A DNA stretch of 64,000 nt from Nocardioides sp. Iso805N (lineage in GTDB: Bacteria; Actinomycetota; Actinomycetes; Propionibacteriales; Nocardioidaceae), in assembly GCF_000364605.1 (NCBI RefSeq), contig NZ_KB822588.1, positions 29,179 to 93,178 of the forward strand. The letters are read 5' to 3'. Position 1 is the first letter of the stretch, and each line of letters opens with the position of its first letter. The notes under the pieces were generated by a model, which had not been told where the DNA came from, made no database searches, and saw only the letters and a list, made by a program, of their open reading frames with translations. Of this stretch, positions 1 to 7,325 are shown piece after piece. The translations under genes were made by a program, and so were the position numbers.

Positions 1-1077
1 TGGGCCGAGCCGATCGCATCAGCAGAGTCGCGGTTCCGCAACAAGGCGAAGATGGTCGTCGCCGGCACGGTCGGGGACCCCACCCTCGGCATCCTCGACG
101 CGGACGGGCTCGGCGTCGACCTGCAGGGCTGCGGGCTGCATCACCTGGGTCTGGAACGGGCTCTGCCGGCGCTGGCGCGCTTCATCACGGCCGCCCGCCT
201 CACGCCGTACTCCGTCCCTCAGCGGACCGGGGAGCTCAAGCACCTGATCGTGACGGAGTCGCCCGACGGTGAGTTGATGGTGCGGTTCGTGCTGCGTTCG
301 ACCGAGGCGCTCGCGCGGCTGCGCTCGCGGCTGCCGACTCTGCTCGACGAGCTTCCCGTCGCGGTCGCCTCGGTGAACCTCCAGCCCGAGCACAAGGCGA
401 TCCTCGAGGGCCCCGAGGAGATCCCGCTGTACGGCGAGACGCTGCGGATGCGGGTCAACGACATCGACCTGCACCTGCGGCCGCAGTCGTTCTTCCAGAC
501 CAACACCGAGGTGGCCGCGGCGCTCTACCGCTCGGCTACAGCGCTCGTCGATGCGGCGCTGGGTGATCAGGCGACGACGGTGTGGGACCTCTACTGCGGC
601 GTCGGTGGCTTCGGGCTGCACCTCGCCGGGCCGGGCCGGGCTGTTGTGGGCGTGGAGGTCAGCGAGCAGGCGATCGCCTCGGCGAGGATCTCGGCCGCTG
701 AGCTGGTTTCGACACGCTCAACCAACGACGGCGCGGGCTCAACCACCGACGGCGCGGGCTCAACGACCGGGGCCGCCGACACGACCTGGATCGCCGACGA
801 CGCGACGCAGTGGGTGGTCGCGTCGGACCCGATGCGGCAGATCCGCTCGCTGCCGGATCTCGTCGTGGTCAACCCGCCCCGGCGCGGCGTCGGGGCGACG
901 CTGGCGGGCTGGCTGGAGGAGTCGGGCGTTCAGCACGTCGTCTACTCGTCGTGCAACGTCGACTCGCTCGCCCGCGACCTGGCCGCGATGCCCTCGCTAC
1001 GTCCGGTCTCCGCGCAGTTGCTGGACATGTTCCCGCACACCGGGCACCACGAGGTGTTGGTTCTGCTGTCCCGCTGA
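1..1077 (+). CDS. rlmC: 23S rRNA (uracil-5-)-methyltransferase RlmC/RumB-type, 5' end outside window
   Basis: SAM-dependent methylation of a uridine in 23S rRNA (TrmA/RlmC/RlmD family). The frame is open from base 1, so the N-terminal part, expected to carry the iron-sulfur cysteines, lies to the left. Visible motifs in family order are the SAM loop DLYCGVGGFGLHLA near 590, NPPRRG near 876 and the catalytic-cysteine segment SSCNVDSLARDL near 948. A Ser/Thr/Gly-rich stretch at about 705-785 breaks the Rossmann domain and contains two exact 17-bp copies 21 bp apart; it looks like an inserted repeat and is not part of the family. The stop codon is 3 bp before a perfect 34-bp palindrome. Confidence 0.9.
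   Translation, partial: WAEPIASAESRFRNKAKMVVAGTVGDPTLGILDADGLGVDLQGCGLHHLGLERALPALARFITAARLTPYSVPQRTGELKHLIVTESPDGELMVRFVLRSTEALARLRSRLPTLLDELPVAVASVNLQPEHKAILEGPEEIPLYGETLRMRVNDIDLHLRPQSFFQTNTEVAAALYRSATALVDAALGDQATTVWDLYCGVGGFGLHLAGPGRAVVGVEVSEQAIASARISAAELVSTRSTNDGAGSTTDGAGSTTGAADTTWIADDATQWVVASDPMRQIRSLPDLVVVNPPRRGVGATLAGWLEESGVQHVVYSSCNVDSLARDLAAMPSLRPVSAQLLDMFPHTGHHEVLVLLSR
705..770. repeat. In-frame short tandem repeat inside rlmC
   Basis: The 17-mer GACGGCGCGGGCTCAAC occurs at 727-743 and again at 748-764 (period 21 bp, so 7 residues), directly after TTTCGACACGCTCAACCA. The period keeps the frame. The encoded peptide is low complexity and falls between the SAM-binding loop and the NPP motif, where a surface loop can tolerate it. 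Confidence 0.7.
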
Positions 1078-1080
1078 GCG

Positions 1081-1114
1081 CTGCGACTTTCACGCCATGG
1101 CGTGAAAGTCGCAG
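1081..1114. terminator. Perfect 34-bp palindrome after rlmC (left bracket of DUF559 gene)
   Basis: Two 17-nt arms starting CTGCGACTTTCACGCC pair perfectly with no loop. It begins 4 bp after the rlmC stop codon and could terminate rlmC. A 34-bp palindrome with 25 of 34 identical positions lies on the far side of the neighbouring DUF559-like gene at 2247-2280. Confidence 0.7.
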
Positions 1115-1131
1115 GCGGCCACCGGCCAGAC

Positions 1132-1165
1132 GCGCCATTTCCGCACCATGGCGCGGAACTTGCGC
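1132..1165. repeat. Second imperfect palindrome upstream of DUF559-like gene
   Basis: GCCATTTCCG and GCGCGGAA form imperfect arms around ACCATG. The core is also found, as reverse complement, in the palindrome at 2247-2280. It is followed at once by GCCTGTGGA (1164-1172), a word that also sits just upstream of the second DUF559-like gene at 46419-46427 (minus strand). Confidence 0.55.
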
Positions 1166-1203
1166 CTGTGGATGACGAGCGACGCGGTCGGCGCGATTCG
1201 CGC

Positions 1204-2196
1204 ATGTTGGCACGCATGAGCGCACGCGACGTTGAGGACGAGCCGACCGAATGCACGGAGCCCACCGAGCCGCTCGACACCGGTCGACCCTTCAGCCGTG
1301 CTGCCGCATTGCGCGCGGGCCTGGGCAAGCAGCTGCGCACTCGCGCCTTCAGGCAGCTTCTGCATGGCGTGTACGTCCACGCCGGTGTCCCGGATTCGCC
1401 ACTCCTGGCTGCCCGTGCGGCTCTCGTCCCGTTCGGCCCCAAGGCATGGGCCAGCCACACCACAGCCGCCCGTGTGCTCGGCGTACCGATCCCGGCCATT
1501 CCCGGCGAGCACGTCACCGTCCTCGAACGTCGGGAACGCCGTAGCCGATCCGATGTCAGCTGCCACCAGACGAGCGACGCACTGATCGTCCGCGTGAGCG
1601 GGACCCGAGTCTCGGCTCCGCAGCAGCTCTTCATCGAGCTTGCTTCGATGCTGACGCTGATCGACTTGGTGGTCGTCGGAGATCATCTGGTCCGCAGGAG
1701 ACTCGTGACGCTCGCCGACCTGCGGGAGCACTGCTCGGACGCGTCGGGGGCCGGAGCGGGGCAGGCGCGAGCTGCCGCGGCCTTCGTGCGCGACCGGGTG
1801 GATTCCCCGATGGAGACCCGGCTGCGGTTGCTCTTCGCGCTCGCCGGGCTGCCCGAGCCTGAGGTCAACCCGGACATGACGGTCGGTGGCAACCGGCGGC
1901 GCTACGACCTGGTGTGGCGTCACGCGCGCCTCATCGTCGAGTACGACGGGCGCCACCACGTCGAGCGCGAGGAGCAATGGGAGTCAGACATCGAGCGGCG
2001 TGAGGAAGCCGACGACGACGCCTGGACGCTGCGCGTGGTCACAGCCAGAGGGATCTACCGCTCACCCGACCAGACGTTGGCCAAGGTGCACCGGCTGCTG
2101 CTCGATCGTCGCCAGCCCGGCGTTCCGCAGCGACTTGCCGACGCCTGGCGGCAGCACTTCCCGGTTCGGGGCGACTACCTCAACCCGACAGGCTGA
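1204..2196 (+). CDS. DUF559-type (Vsr-like PD-(D/E)XK) protein with AbiEi-like N-terminal wing
   Basis: 330 residues. The N-terminal part (about 20-110) resembles the winged-helix segment of AbiEi-type proteins (RAFRQLLHGVYVHAG, then SHTTAARVLGVPIP). The C-terminal part (about 205-310) has the order of a DUF559/Vsr-like nuclease: YDLVW, then VEYDGRHH, then DIERREEADDDAWTLRV, so an Asp, a Glu and a downstream Asp/Arg block are present. Function is unproven; the family is common and often multi-copy in actinobacteria. The open frame begins at 1102, but that would start inside a palindrome; ATG 1204 or ATG 1216 is more likely. It lies between two convergent genes (rlmC and rmlC-D) and is bracketed by palindromes. 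A paralogue is at 45333-46376. Confidence 0.75.
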   Translation: MLARMSARDVEDEPTECTEPTEPLDTGRPFSRAAALRAGLGKQLRTRAFRQLLHGVYVHAGVPDSPLLAARAALVPFGPKAWASHTTAARVLGVPIPAIPGEHVTVLERRERRSRSDVSCHQTSDALIVRVSGTRVSAPQQLFIELASMLTLIDLVVVGDHLVRRRLVTLADLREHCSDASGAGAGQARAAAAFVRDRVDSPMETRLRLLFALAGLPEPEVNPDMTVGGNRRRYDLVWRHARLIVEYDGRHHVEREEQWESDIERREEADDDAWTLRVVTARGIYRSPDQTLAKVHRLLLDRRQPGVPQRLADAWRQHFPVRGDYLNPTG

Positions 2197-2246
2197 AGTC
2201 CGACCCCACGGTGGCGCGGAAACGGCACGGCCACGGCGCTGATGTC

Positions 2247-2280
2247 CTGCGATTTCCGCGCCTTGGCACGGAAATGGCAG
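2247..2280. terminator. 34-bp palindrome, right bracket of DUF559 gene
   Basis: CTGCGATTTCCGCGCC pairs with GGCACGGAAATGGCAG (a few mismatches). It ends 5 bp before the rmlC-D stop codon and could be a bidirectional terminator. Length and sequence match the palindrome at 1081-1114 (25/34). A further related half, TGGCGCGGAAACGGCA, precedes it at about 2212. Confidence 0.7.
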
Positions 2281-2285
2281 GCCAC

Positions 2286-3740
2286 TCAGGCCAGATACTC
2301 CTTCAACATCTCCAGCTGGTCCTCCGGCTCGAACCCGACCGACCGGATCCTCGCCAGTGACAGCGCCGAGTTGAGGGGGCGCGGGCTGATCGGCTTGCCG
2401 GCCGCTACAGCACCTGCGAAGTACTCCTGGGTCGTCGTCGCTGCGACGTCCTCGCGCGGGCGGCCCGACAGTGCGAAGACCTCGGCCGCGATCTGCTGCC
2501 AGGACAGCGGCTCGCCGGCGTTGGAGACGTTGTAGGTGCCGTACGGCGCACCTGTGCGCACCAGGTGCGCGATCGCGTCGGCCAGCGTGGCGGTGAAGGT
2601 CAGCCGGCCGATCTGGTCGGAGACCACCTTCGGCGAGACGCCGTCCGCGGCCAGCCGGGCCATGGTGCGGACGAAGTTGTTGCCATCGCCGATCACCCAC
2701 GAGGTGCGGACGAGATAGTGCCGTGGCGTGGTCGCGACGGCGATGTCGCCGGCGGCCTTCGACTGGCCGTAGACACCGAGCGGCGCGAACGCCTCGTCCT
2801 CGGTGTGCTCGAGCGCCGCCTCGACAGGCTCGGCGTCCGTGTGCTCGGCGTCTGTTCCCCGAGCCTGTCGAGGGGCCCCGTCGAAGACGTAGTCGGACGA
2901 CACGTGCACCAGGGTCAGCCGGTGCTCGGTCGCAGCCCGTGCCAGCAGTGCCGGTGCCACCGCGTTGGCGGACCACGAGGTGACACGCCCCTCGGCCGTC
3001 TCGGCCAGGTCGACGGCGGTGTAGGCCGCCGCGTTGAGGACGACGCCGTACTCGTGCCACGGCCAGGCCTCCACCGCGGTCGCCGAGGAGATGTCGAGCC
3101 CGTCGAGGTCCACCCGCTCGGCGTCGGGGAAGGCCGCCGCAAGCGCGCGACCGAGCTGGCCGCGGGCGCCGAGGATGAGTGTCTTCTTCGGCGGCATCGG
3201 CGTGACGTCTTCGAGCACGGGGTTGGCCAGATCCTTCTCGGAGATCTCCACCTCGTCCGAGGTGAGCGGGATCGGCCACGGGATCGCGGCGGTCGGGTCG
3301 GCGAGGTTGAGCGCCGGGTAGGCGAAGCCGGGGCGCCAGTGGTCGTTGACCAGGTAGGAGTAGACGGTGCCGTCCTCGAGCGCCTGGTAGGAGTTGCCGA
3401 CGCCGCGTGGCACGAAGACCGCCACGTCGGGCCCGATCTCCACCGAGTAGGTCGCCCCGAACGACGCGCCCTCGCGCATGTCGACCCACGCGGCGAAGAC
3501 GCGCCCGGTGGCCACCGAGACGAACTTGTCCCAGGGTTCGGTGTGGATGCCGCGCGTGGCACCGCGCGCCGCGTTGAACGACATGTTGTTCTGCACCGGC
3601 CCGAAGTCGGGCAGACCCAAAGCGGTCATCTTCGCGCGCTGCCAGTTCTCCTTGAACCAGCCGCGGCTGTCGCCGTGCAGGGGAAGGCGGACGACCAGCA
3701 GCCCCGGGATCGGGGTCTCGGTCACCGTCAGGTCAGACAT
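2286..3740 (-). CDS. rmlCD: Bifunctional dTDP-4-dehydrorhamnose 3,5-epimerase / reductase (RmlC-RmlD fusion)
   Basis: 484 residues from ATG 3740 (MSDLTVTETP). Residues 1 to about 190 are RmlC, with RGWFKENW and the active-site His in RGIHTEPWDK. From about 198 the frame continues into RmlD: LILGARGQLGRAL (nucleotide loop), NAAAYTAVDLAE, VSSDYVFDG and the catalytic VYGQSK. Together they convert dTDP-4-keto-6-deoxyglucose to dTDP-L-rhamnose in the cytoplasm. About 25 extra residues between VFDG and VYGQSK are encoded by a palindromic repeat (2819-2873). rmlB follows upstream on the same strand after a 60-bp gap that holds a degenerate repeat copy. Separate RmlC and RmlD proteins are the usual form. 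Confidence 0.92.
   Translation of the reverse strand: MSDLTVTETPIPGLLVVRLPLHGDSRGWFKENWQRAKMTALGLPDFGPVQNNMSFNAARGATRGIHTEPWDKFVSVATGRVFAAWVDMREGASFGATYSVEIGPDVAVFVPRGVGNSYQALEDGTVYSYLVNDHWRPGFAYPALNLADPTAAIPWPIPLTSDEVEISEKDLANPVLEDVTPMPPKKTLILGARGQLGRALAAAFPDAERVDLDGLDISSATAVEAWPWHEYGVVLNAAAYTAVDLAETAEGRVTSWSANAVAPALLARAATEHRLTLVHVSSDYVFDGAPRQARGTDAEHTDAEPVEAALEHTEDEAFAPLGVYGQSKAAGDIAVATTPRHYLVRTSWVIGDGNNFVRTMARLAADGVSPKVVSDQIGRLTFTATLADAIAHLVRTGAPYGTYNVSNAGEPLSWQQIAAEVFALSGRPREDVAATTTQEYFAGAVAAGKPISPRPLNSALSLARIRSVGFEPEDQLEMLKEYLA
2819..2873. repeat. In-frame palindromic element inside the RmlD domain
   Basis: CCTCGACAGGCTCGG (2819-2833) and its exact reverse complement CCGAGCCTGTCGAGG (2859-2873) flank a 25-bp spacer. 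On the coding strand it is translated as APRQARGTDAEHTDAEPVEA, at a loop just before the catalytic tyrosine. The same arms occur in cysN, in the AbiEi-like gene and in the DUF4395 gene. Confidence 0.85.
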
Positions 3741-3800
3741 GGGTCTCCTTCGTACGCCGGGCTTGTCGAGGCGACTCGACACGACCGATGAGCGTGCTGG

Positions 3801-4814
3801 TCACTGGCCCTTCGCGGCGTACGACGCCTCGATCGCTGCCTTCTTCGGCCGCCACCAGGCCTCGTTGTCGCGATACCACTGGATGGTGTCGGCCATCCCG
3901 GACTCGAAGTCGCGGAACTTCGGCTCCCACCCGAGCTCGGTGCGCAGCTTGGTCGAGTCGATCGCGTAGCGCAGGTCGTGGCCGGCGCGGTCGGTGACGT
4001 GGTCGAAGTCGTTCTCGTCGTGCCCCATCAGCCGCAGGATCAGCTTCACGGTGTCGAGGTTGTTCATCTCGCCGTCCGCCCCGATCAGGTAAGTCTCACC
4101 GATGGCGCCCTTCTCCAGGATCGTCAGTACGGCGGAGGAGTGGTCGTCGGCGTGGATCCAGTCGCGGACGTTGAGGCCGGCGCCGTACAGCTTCGGCCGC
4201 ACGCCGTCGATGAGGTTGGTGATCTGCCGCGGGATGAACTTCTCGATGTGCTGCCAGGGACCGTAGTTGTTCGAGCAGTTGGAGATCGTGGCCTGCACAC
4301 CGAAGGAGCGCACCCATGCCCGCACCAGCAGGTCGGAGCCTGCCTTGGTCGAGGAGTAGGGGCTCGAGGGGTTGTAGGGCGTCGCCTCGGTGAACCGCTC
4401 CGGGTCGTCCACGCCGGGCTCGACCAGCGGGAGATCGCCGTAGACCTCGTCGGTGGAGATGTGGTGGTAGCGGACGCCGTGCTTGCGCACCGCCTCGAGC
4501 AGGGTGAACGTGCCGACGATGTTGGTCTGCACGAACGGGCTCGGGTCGTTGAGCGAGTTGTCGTTGTGCGACTCGGCGGCGTAGTGGACCACGGCGTCGT
4601 GCGAGCCCACGAGTGGGTCTACGACGGCGGCGTCGGCGATGTCACCGACCACCAGCGAGACCCGATCGGAGGGCAGCTCCGCGAGCGCTTCGGCGCTGGC
4701 CGCATAGGTCATCTTGTCGAGCACGGTGACCTGGAAGTCGGTGTTCTCGACCAGGTAGTGCACGAAGTTCGAGCCGATGAATCCGGCGCCGCCGGTGACC
4801 AGGATGCGATTCAC
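3801..4814 (-). CDS. rmlB: dTDP-glucose 4,6-dehydratase
   Basis: 337 residues, second step of dTDP-rhamnose synthesis: dTDP-glucose to dTDP-4-keto-6-deoxyglucose, NAD-dependent SDR enzyme. GTG 4814 is chosen because it opens directly into NRILVTGGAGFIGSNF; further upstream the frame runs into rmlA. Other motifs are HYAAESHNDNS, HISTDEVYGDL and the catalytic YSSTKAGSD. A minus-strand -10 TACGAT ends 7 nt before GTG, so the transcript is probably leaderless. It is divergent from rmlA with only 19 bp between the start codons. Confidence 0.95.
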   Translation of the reverse strand: MNRILVTGGAGFIGSNFVHYLVENTDFQVTVLDKMTYAASAEALAELPSDRVSLVVGDIADAAVVDPLVGSHDAVVHYAAESHNDNSLNDPSPFVQTNIVGTFTLLEAVRKHGVRYHHISTDEVYGDLPLVEPGVDDPERFTEATPYNPSSPYSSTKAGSDLLVRAWVRSFGVQATISNCSNNYGPWQHIEKFIPRQITNLIDGVRPKLYGAGLNVRDWIHADDHSSAVLTILEKGAIGETYLIGADGEMNNLDTVKLILRLMGHDENDFDHVTDRAGHDLRYAIDSTKLRTELGWEPKFRDFESGMADTIQWYRDNEAWWRPKKAAIEASYAAKGQ

Positions 4815-4833
4815 GGCCCCTATCGTAGGGCCC
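4815..4833. promoter_or_regulatory. Symmetric bidirectional leaderless promoter rmlB/rmlA
   Basis: The whole 19-bp spacer is GGCCCCTATCGTAGGGCCC. Read on the plus strand it gives -10 TATCGT (4821-4826), 7 nt before ATG 4834. Read on the minus strand it gives -10 TACGAT (4827-4822), 7 nt before GTG 4814. Both hexamers fit TAnnnT and share five bases. Confidence 0.75.
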
Positions 4834-5724
4834 ATGAAGGGCATCATCCTCGCCGGTGGCACCGGCTCGCGCCTGCACCCGATCACCCTCGCGGTCAGCA
4901 AGCAGCTGATGCCTGTCTACGACAAGCCGATGGTCTACTACCCGCTCTCGACCCTGATGCTGGCGGGCATCCGCGAGATCCTGGTGATCACCACACCGCA
5001 CGATGCCGAAGCGTTCGAGCGGCTGCTTGGTGACGGCTCGCAGTTCGGCGTCGAGATCAGCTACCAGCAGCAGCCCTCGCCCGACGGGCTGGCGCAGGCG
5101 TTCACCATCGGAGCAGATGCAGGCTTCCTGGCCGAGGGGGACCGGGTCGCGCTGGTGCTGGGCGACAACATCTTCTACGGCGACGGCCTCGGTACCCGGC
5201 TTCGCCGCTTCGAGAGCCTCGAGGGCGCGGCCGTCTTCGGCTACCGGGTCGCCGAGCCCACCGCGTACGGCGTGGTCGAGTTCGCTGATCCCGACGAGAA
5301 CGGGCACCGCAAGGCACTCTCGCTGGAGGAGAAGCCGGCGAAGCCGCGGAGCCCCTACGCCGTACCGGGTCTCTACTTCTACGACAGCTCCGTGGTCGAG
5401 CTGGCCCGATCGCTGAAGCCCTCGGAACGTGGCGAGCTGGAGATCACCGACCTCAACCGGATCTACCTCGAGGCAGGCGCGCTGCACGTCGAGGTCCTCC
5501 CGCGCGGCTCCGCCTGGCTCGACACCGGGACGGTGGAGGATCTCAACGAGGCGGCCAACTACATCCGCGCCATCGAGCATCGCCAGGGCACCAAGGTCGG
5601 CGCCCCCGAGGAGGTGGCCTGGCGGATGGGCTGGCTCTCCGACGCCGAGCTGGCCGAACTGGCGCAGCCGCTGCTGAAGTCGGGGTACGGCCGCTACCTG
5701 CTGGATCTTCTCGATCACCAGTAG
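4834..5724 (+). CDS. rmlA: Glucose-1-phosphate thymidylyltransferase
   Basis: 296 residues. First step of dTDP-rhamnose synthesis: dTTP plus glucose-1-phosphate to dTDP-glucose. The N-terminus MKGIILAGGTGSRLHP is the nucleotidyltransferase signature; SKQLMPVYDKPMVYYPLS, LVLGDNIFYG (metal-binding Asp) and EEKPAKP follow in family order. Start ATG 4834 is fixed by the conserved N-terminus and by a -10 box 7 nt upstream, so the mRNA is probably leaderless. It shares a promoter with rmlB. Confidence 0.96.
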   Translation: MKGIILAGGTGSRLHPITLAVSKQLMPVYDKPMVYYPLSTLMLAGIREILVITTPHDAEAFERLLGDGSQFGVEISYQQQPSPDGLAQAFTIGADAGFLAEGDRVALVLGDNIFYGDGLGTRLRRFESLEGAAVFGYRVAEPTAYGVVEFADPDENGHRKALSLEEKPAKPRSPYAVPGLYFYDSSVVELARSLKPSERGELEITDLNRIYLEAGALHVEVLPRGSAWLDTGTVEDLNEAANYIRAIEHRQGTKVGAPEEVAWRMGWLSDAELAELAQPLLKSGYGRYLLDLLDHQ

Positions 5725-5757
5725 AGGCCGGCGACGACGTCGCGACGCCCCGCGGCG

Positions 5758-5970
5758 TCAGTAGGCCGTCGGGCGACGCTCCGGCAGCAGGTCCTCGACC
5801 GACTGCGCCGGGCGGACCAGCCAGCTGCCGTCCGGGATGCCTGCGGCCGCGGCGGCCGGCTCGGTCTCGGCACGGCGCGCGAGCGCCCGCCCGACACCGG
5901 CGGCCAGCACGAGGGCGCCGGCGCACCACGCGACCATCACCATCAGCCCTGCGACAACCACAGTCGTCAT
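5758..5970 (-). CDS. Small single-pass membrane protein, unknown
   Basis: 70 residues from ATG 5970, preceded by GGAG 8 nt upstream. Residues 3-28 form one hydrophobic helix (VVVAGLMVMVAWCAGALVLA), followed by an Arg-rich turn and a cytoplasmic-type tail ending VEDLLPERRPTAY. No family is recognised. It lies between rmlA and ugd on the minus strand. The codon pattern and ribosome binding site support it, but no homology can be checked here. Confidence 0.55.
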   Translation of the reverse strand: MTTVVVAGLMVMVAWCAGALVLAAGVGRALARRAETEPAAAAAGIPDGSWLVRPAQSVEDLLPERRPTAY

Positions 5971-6121
5971 CACTGCTCCAGTCGTGTGCACCTTCGGACC
6001 GCGACCACGTCGCGTTGTGAGCACGATCGGCCGGTCGGAGGACTTCCCAAGGACATCGCTGCGGCGGTCCAGACCACCACGCCTTACCACTACCCGCGCC
6101 GACGGGCGCTGAAACAGGTTC

Positions 6122-7303
6122 TCAGCTGCTGCCGAAGAGGTCGCGGGTGTAGATCTTCTCGGCCACGTCGGCGAGCTCCGGCGTACGCCGGTTGGCGACG
6201 ATGAGGCACGAGCGTCGCTTCAGCTCGTCGAGGTCGTGCAGCACCTCCGACCCGAAGAAGGTCGGCTCGTGCAGCTCCGGCTCGTAGACCAGCACCTCGA
6301 CGCCCTTGGCCTTGAGCCGCTTCATCACACCCTGCACCGACGACTCTCGGAAGTTGTCGGACCCCGCCTTCATGATGAGCCGGTGGATGCCGACGACCTT
6401 CGGGTCGCGGGCCAGGATGTCTTCGGCGACGAAGTCCTTGCGGGTGGTGTTGGAGGCGACGATCGCGGAGATGAGATTCTGCGGCACGCGGCGGTAGTTG
6501 GCCTGGAGCTGCAGGGTGTCCTTGGGCAGGCAGTAGCCGCCATACCCGAAGGACGGGTTGTTGTAGTGGGTGCCGATCCGGGGGTCGAGCCCGACGCCCT
6601 CGATGATCTGGCGGGTGTCCAGGCCGTGCAGTGCGGCGAACGTGTCGAGCTCGTTGAAGTAGGCGACCCGCATCGCCAGGTAGGTGTTGGCGAAGAGCTT
6701 GATCGCCTCGGCCTCGGTGGACTCGGTCAGAAGCACCGGTACGTCGGAGTCCTCGGCCGCCTGCGCCAGCAGCTGCGCGAACCGCCCGCCACGCGCGCCC
6801 CGCTCCCCCACCACGATCCGGGACGGGTGCAGGTTGTCGTGCAGCGCCTGGCCCTCGCGCAGGAACTCCGGGCTGAAGATCACGTTGTCGGTGCCGAGCC
6901 GCTTGGAGACCCCGGCGGTGTAGCCGACCGGCACGGTCGACTTGACCACCATCGTCGCGGTCGGGTTGATCGCCATCACGTCGGCGATGACGCCCTCGAC
7001 CGAGGAGGTGTCGAAGTAGTTGGTGACGGGGTCGTAGTTGGTCGGCGTCGCGATCACCACGTAGTCGGCGTGCTCGTAGGCGGTCGAACGGTCCACGGTG
7101 AAGGTGAGGTCGAGTGAGCGCTCTCCCTGGCGGCGCTCGCTCAGGAAGCGACTGATGTCGACGTCCTCGATCGGGCTTCGGCCCTGCTCCAGCAGCGCGA
7201 TCCGCGCAGGGTCGATGTCGTAGCAGAGGACCGTGTTGTGCTGGGCCAGCAGCACCGCCATCGAGAGTCCGACGTACCCCGTTCCGACCACGGCGATCCT
7301 CAT
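6122..7303 (-). CDS. ugd: UDP-glucose 6-dehydrogenase (nucleotide-sugar dehydrogenase)
   Basis: 393 residues. Oxidises UDP-glucose to UDP-glucuronate with two NAD+. The N-terminal Rossmann motif is VVGTGYVGLS, followed by STVPVGYT and FSPEFLREGQ; the catalytic cysteine is in FGYGGYCLPKD and the C-terminal domain begins near LIMKAGSDNFRESS. ATG 7303 is used because it opens at MRIAVVGTGYVG. It probably supplies acidic sugar to the polysaccharide made by the locus at 18-34 kb. Confidence 0.93.
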   Translation of the reverse strand: MRIAVVGTGYVGLSMAVLLAQHNTVLCYDIDPARIALLEQGRSPIEDVDISRFLSERRQGERSLDLTFTVDRSTAYEHADYVVIATPTNYDPVTNYFDTSSVEGVIADVMAINPTATMVVKSTVPVGYTAGVSKRLGTDNVIFSPEFLREGQALHDNLHPSRIVVGERGARGGRFAQLLAQAAEDSDVPVLLTESTEAEAIKLFANTYLAMRVAYFNELDTFAALHGLDTRQIIEGVGLDPRIGTHYNNPSFGYGGYCLPKDTLQLQANYRRVPQNLISAIVASNTTRKDFVAEDILARDPKVVGIHRLIMKAGSDNFRESSVQGVMKRLKAKGVEVLVYEPELHEPTFFGSEVLHDLDELKRRSCLIVANRRTPELADVAEKIYTRDLFGSS

Positions 7304-7325
7304 GGCAGGGAGCATACGCATCGCA

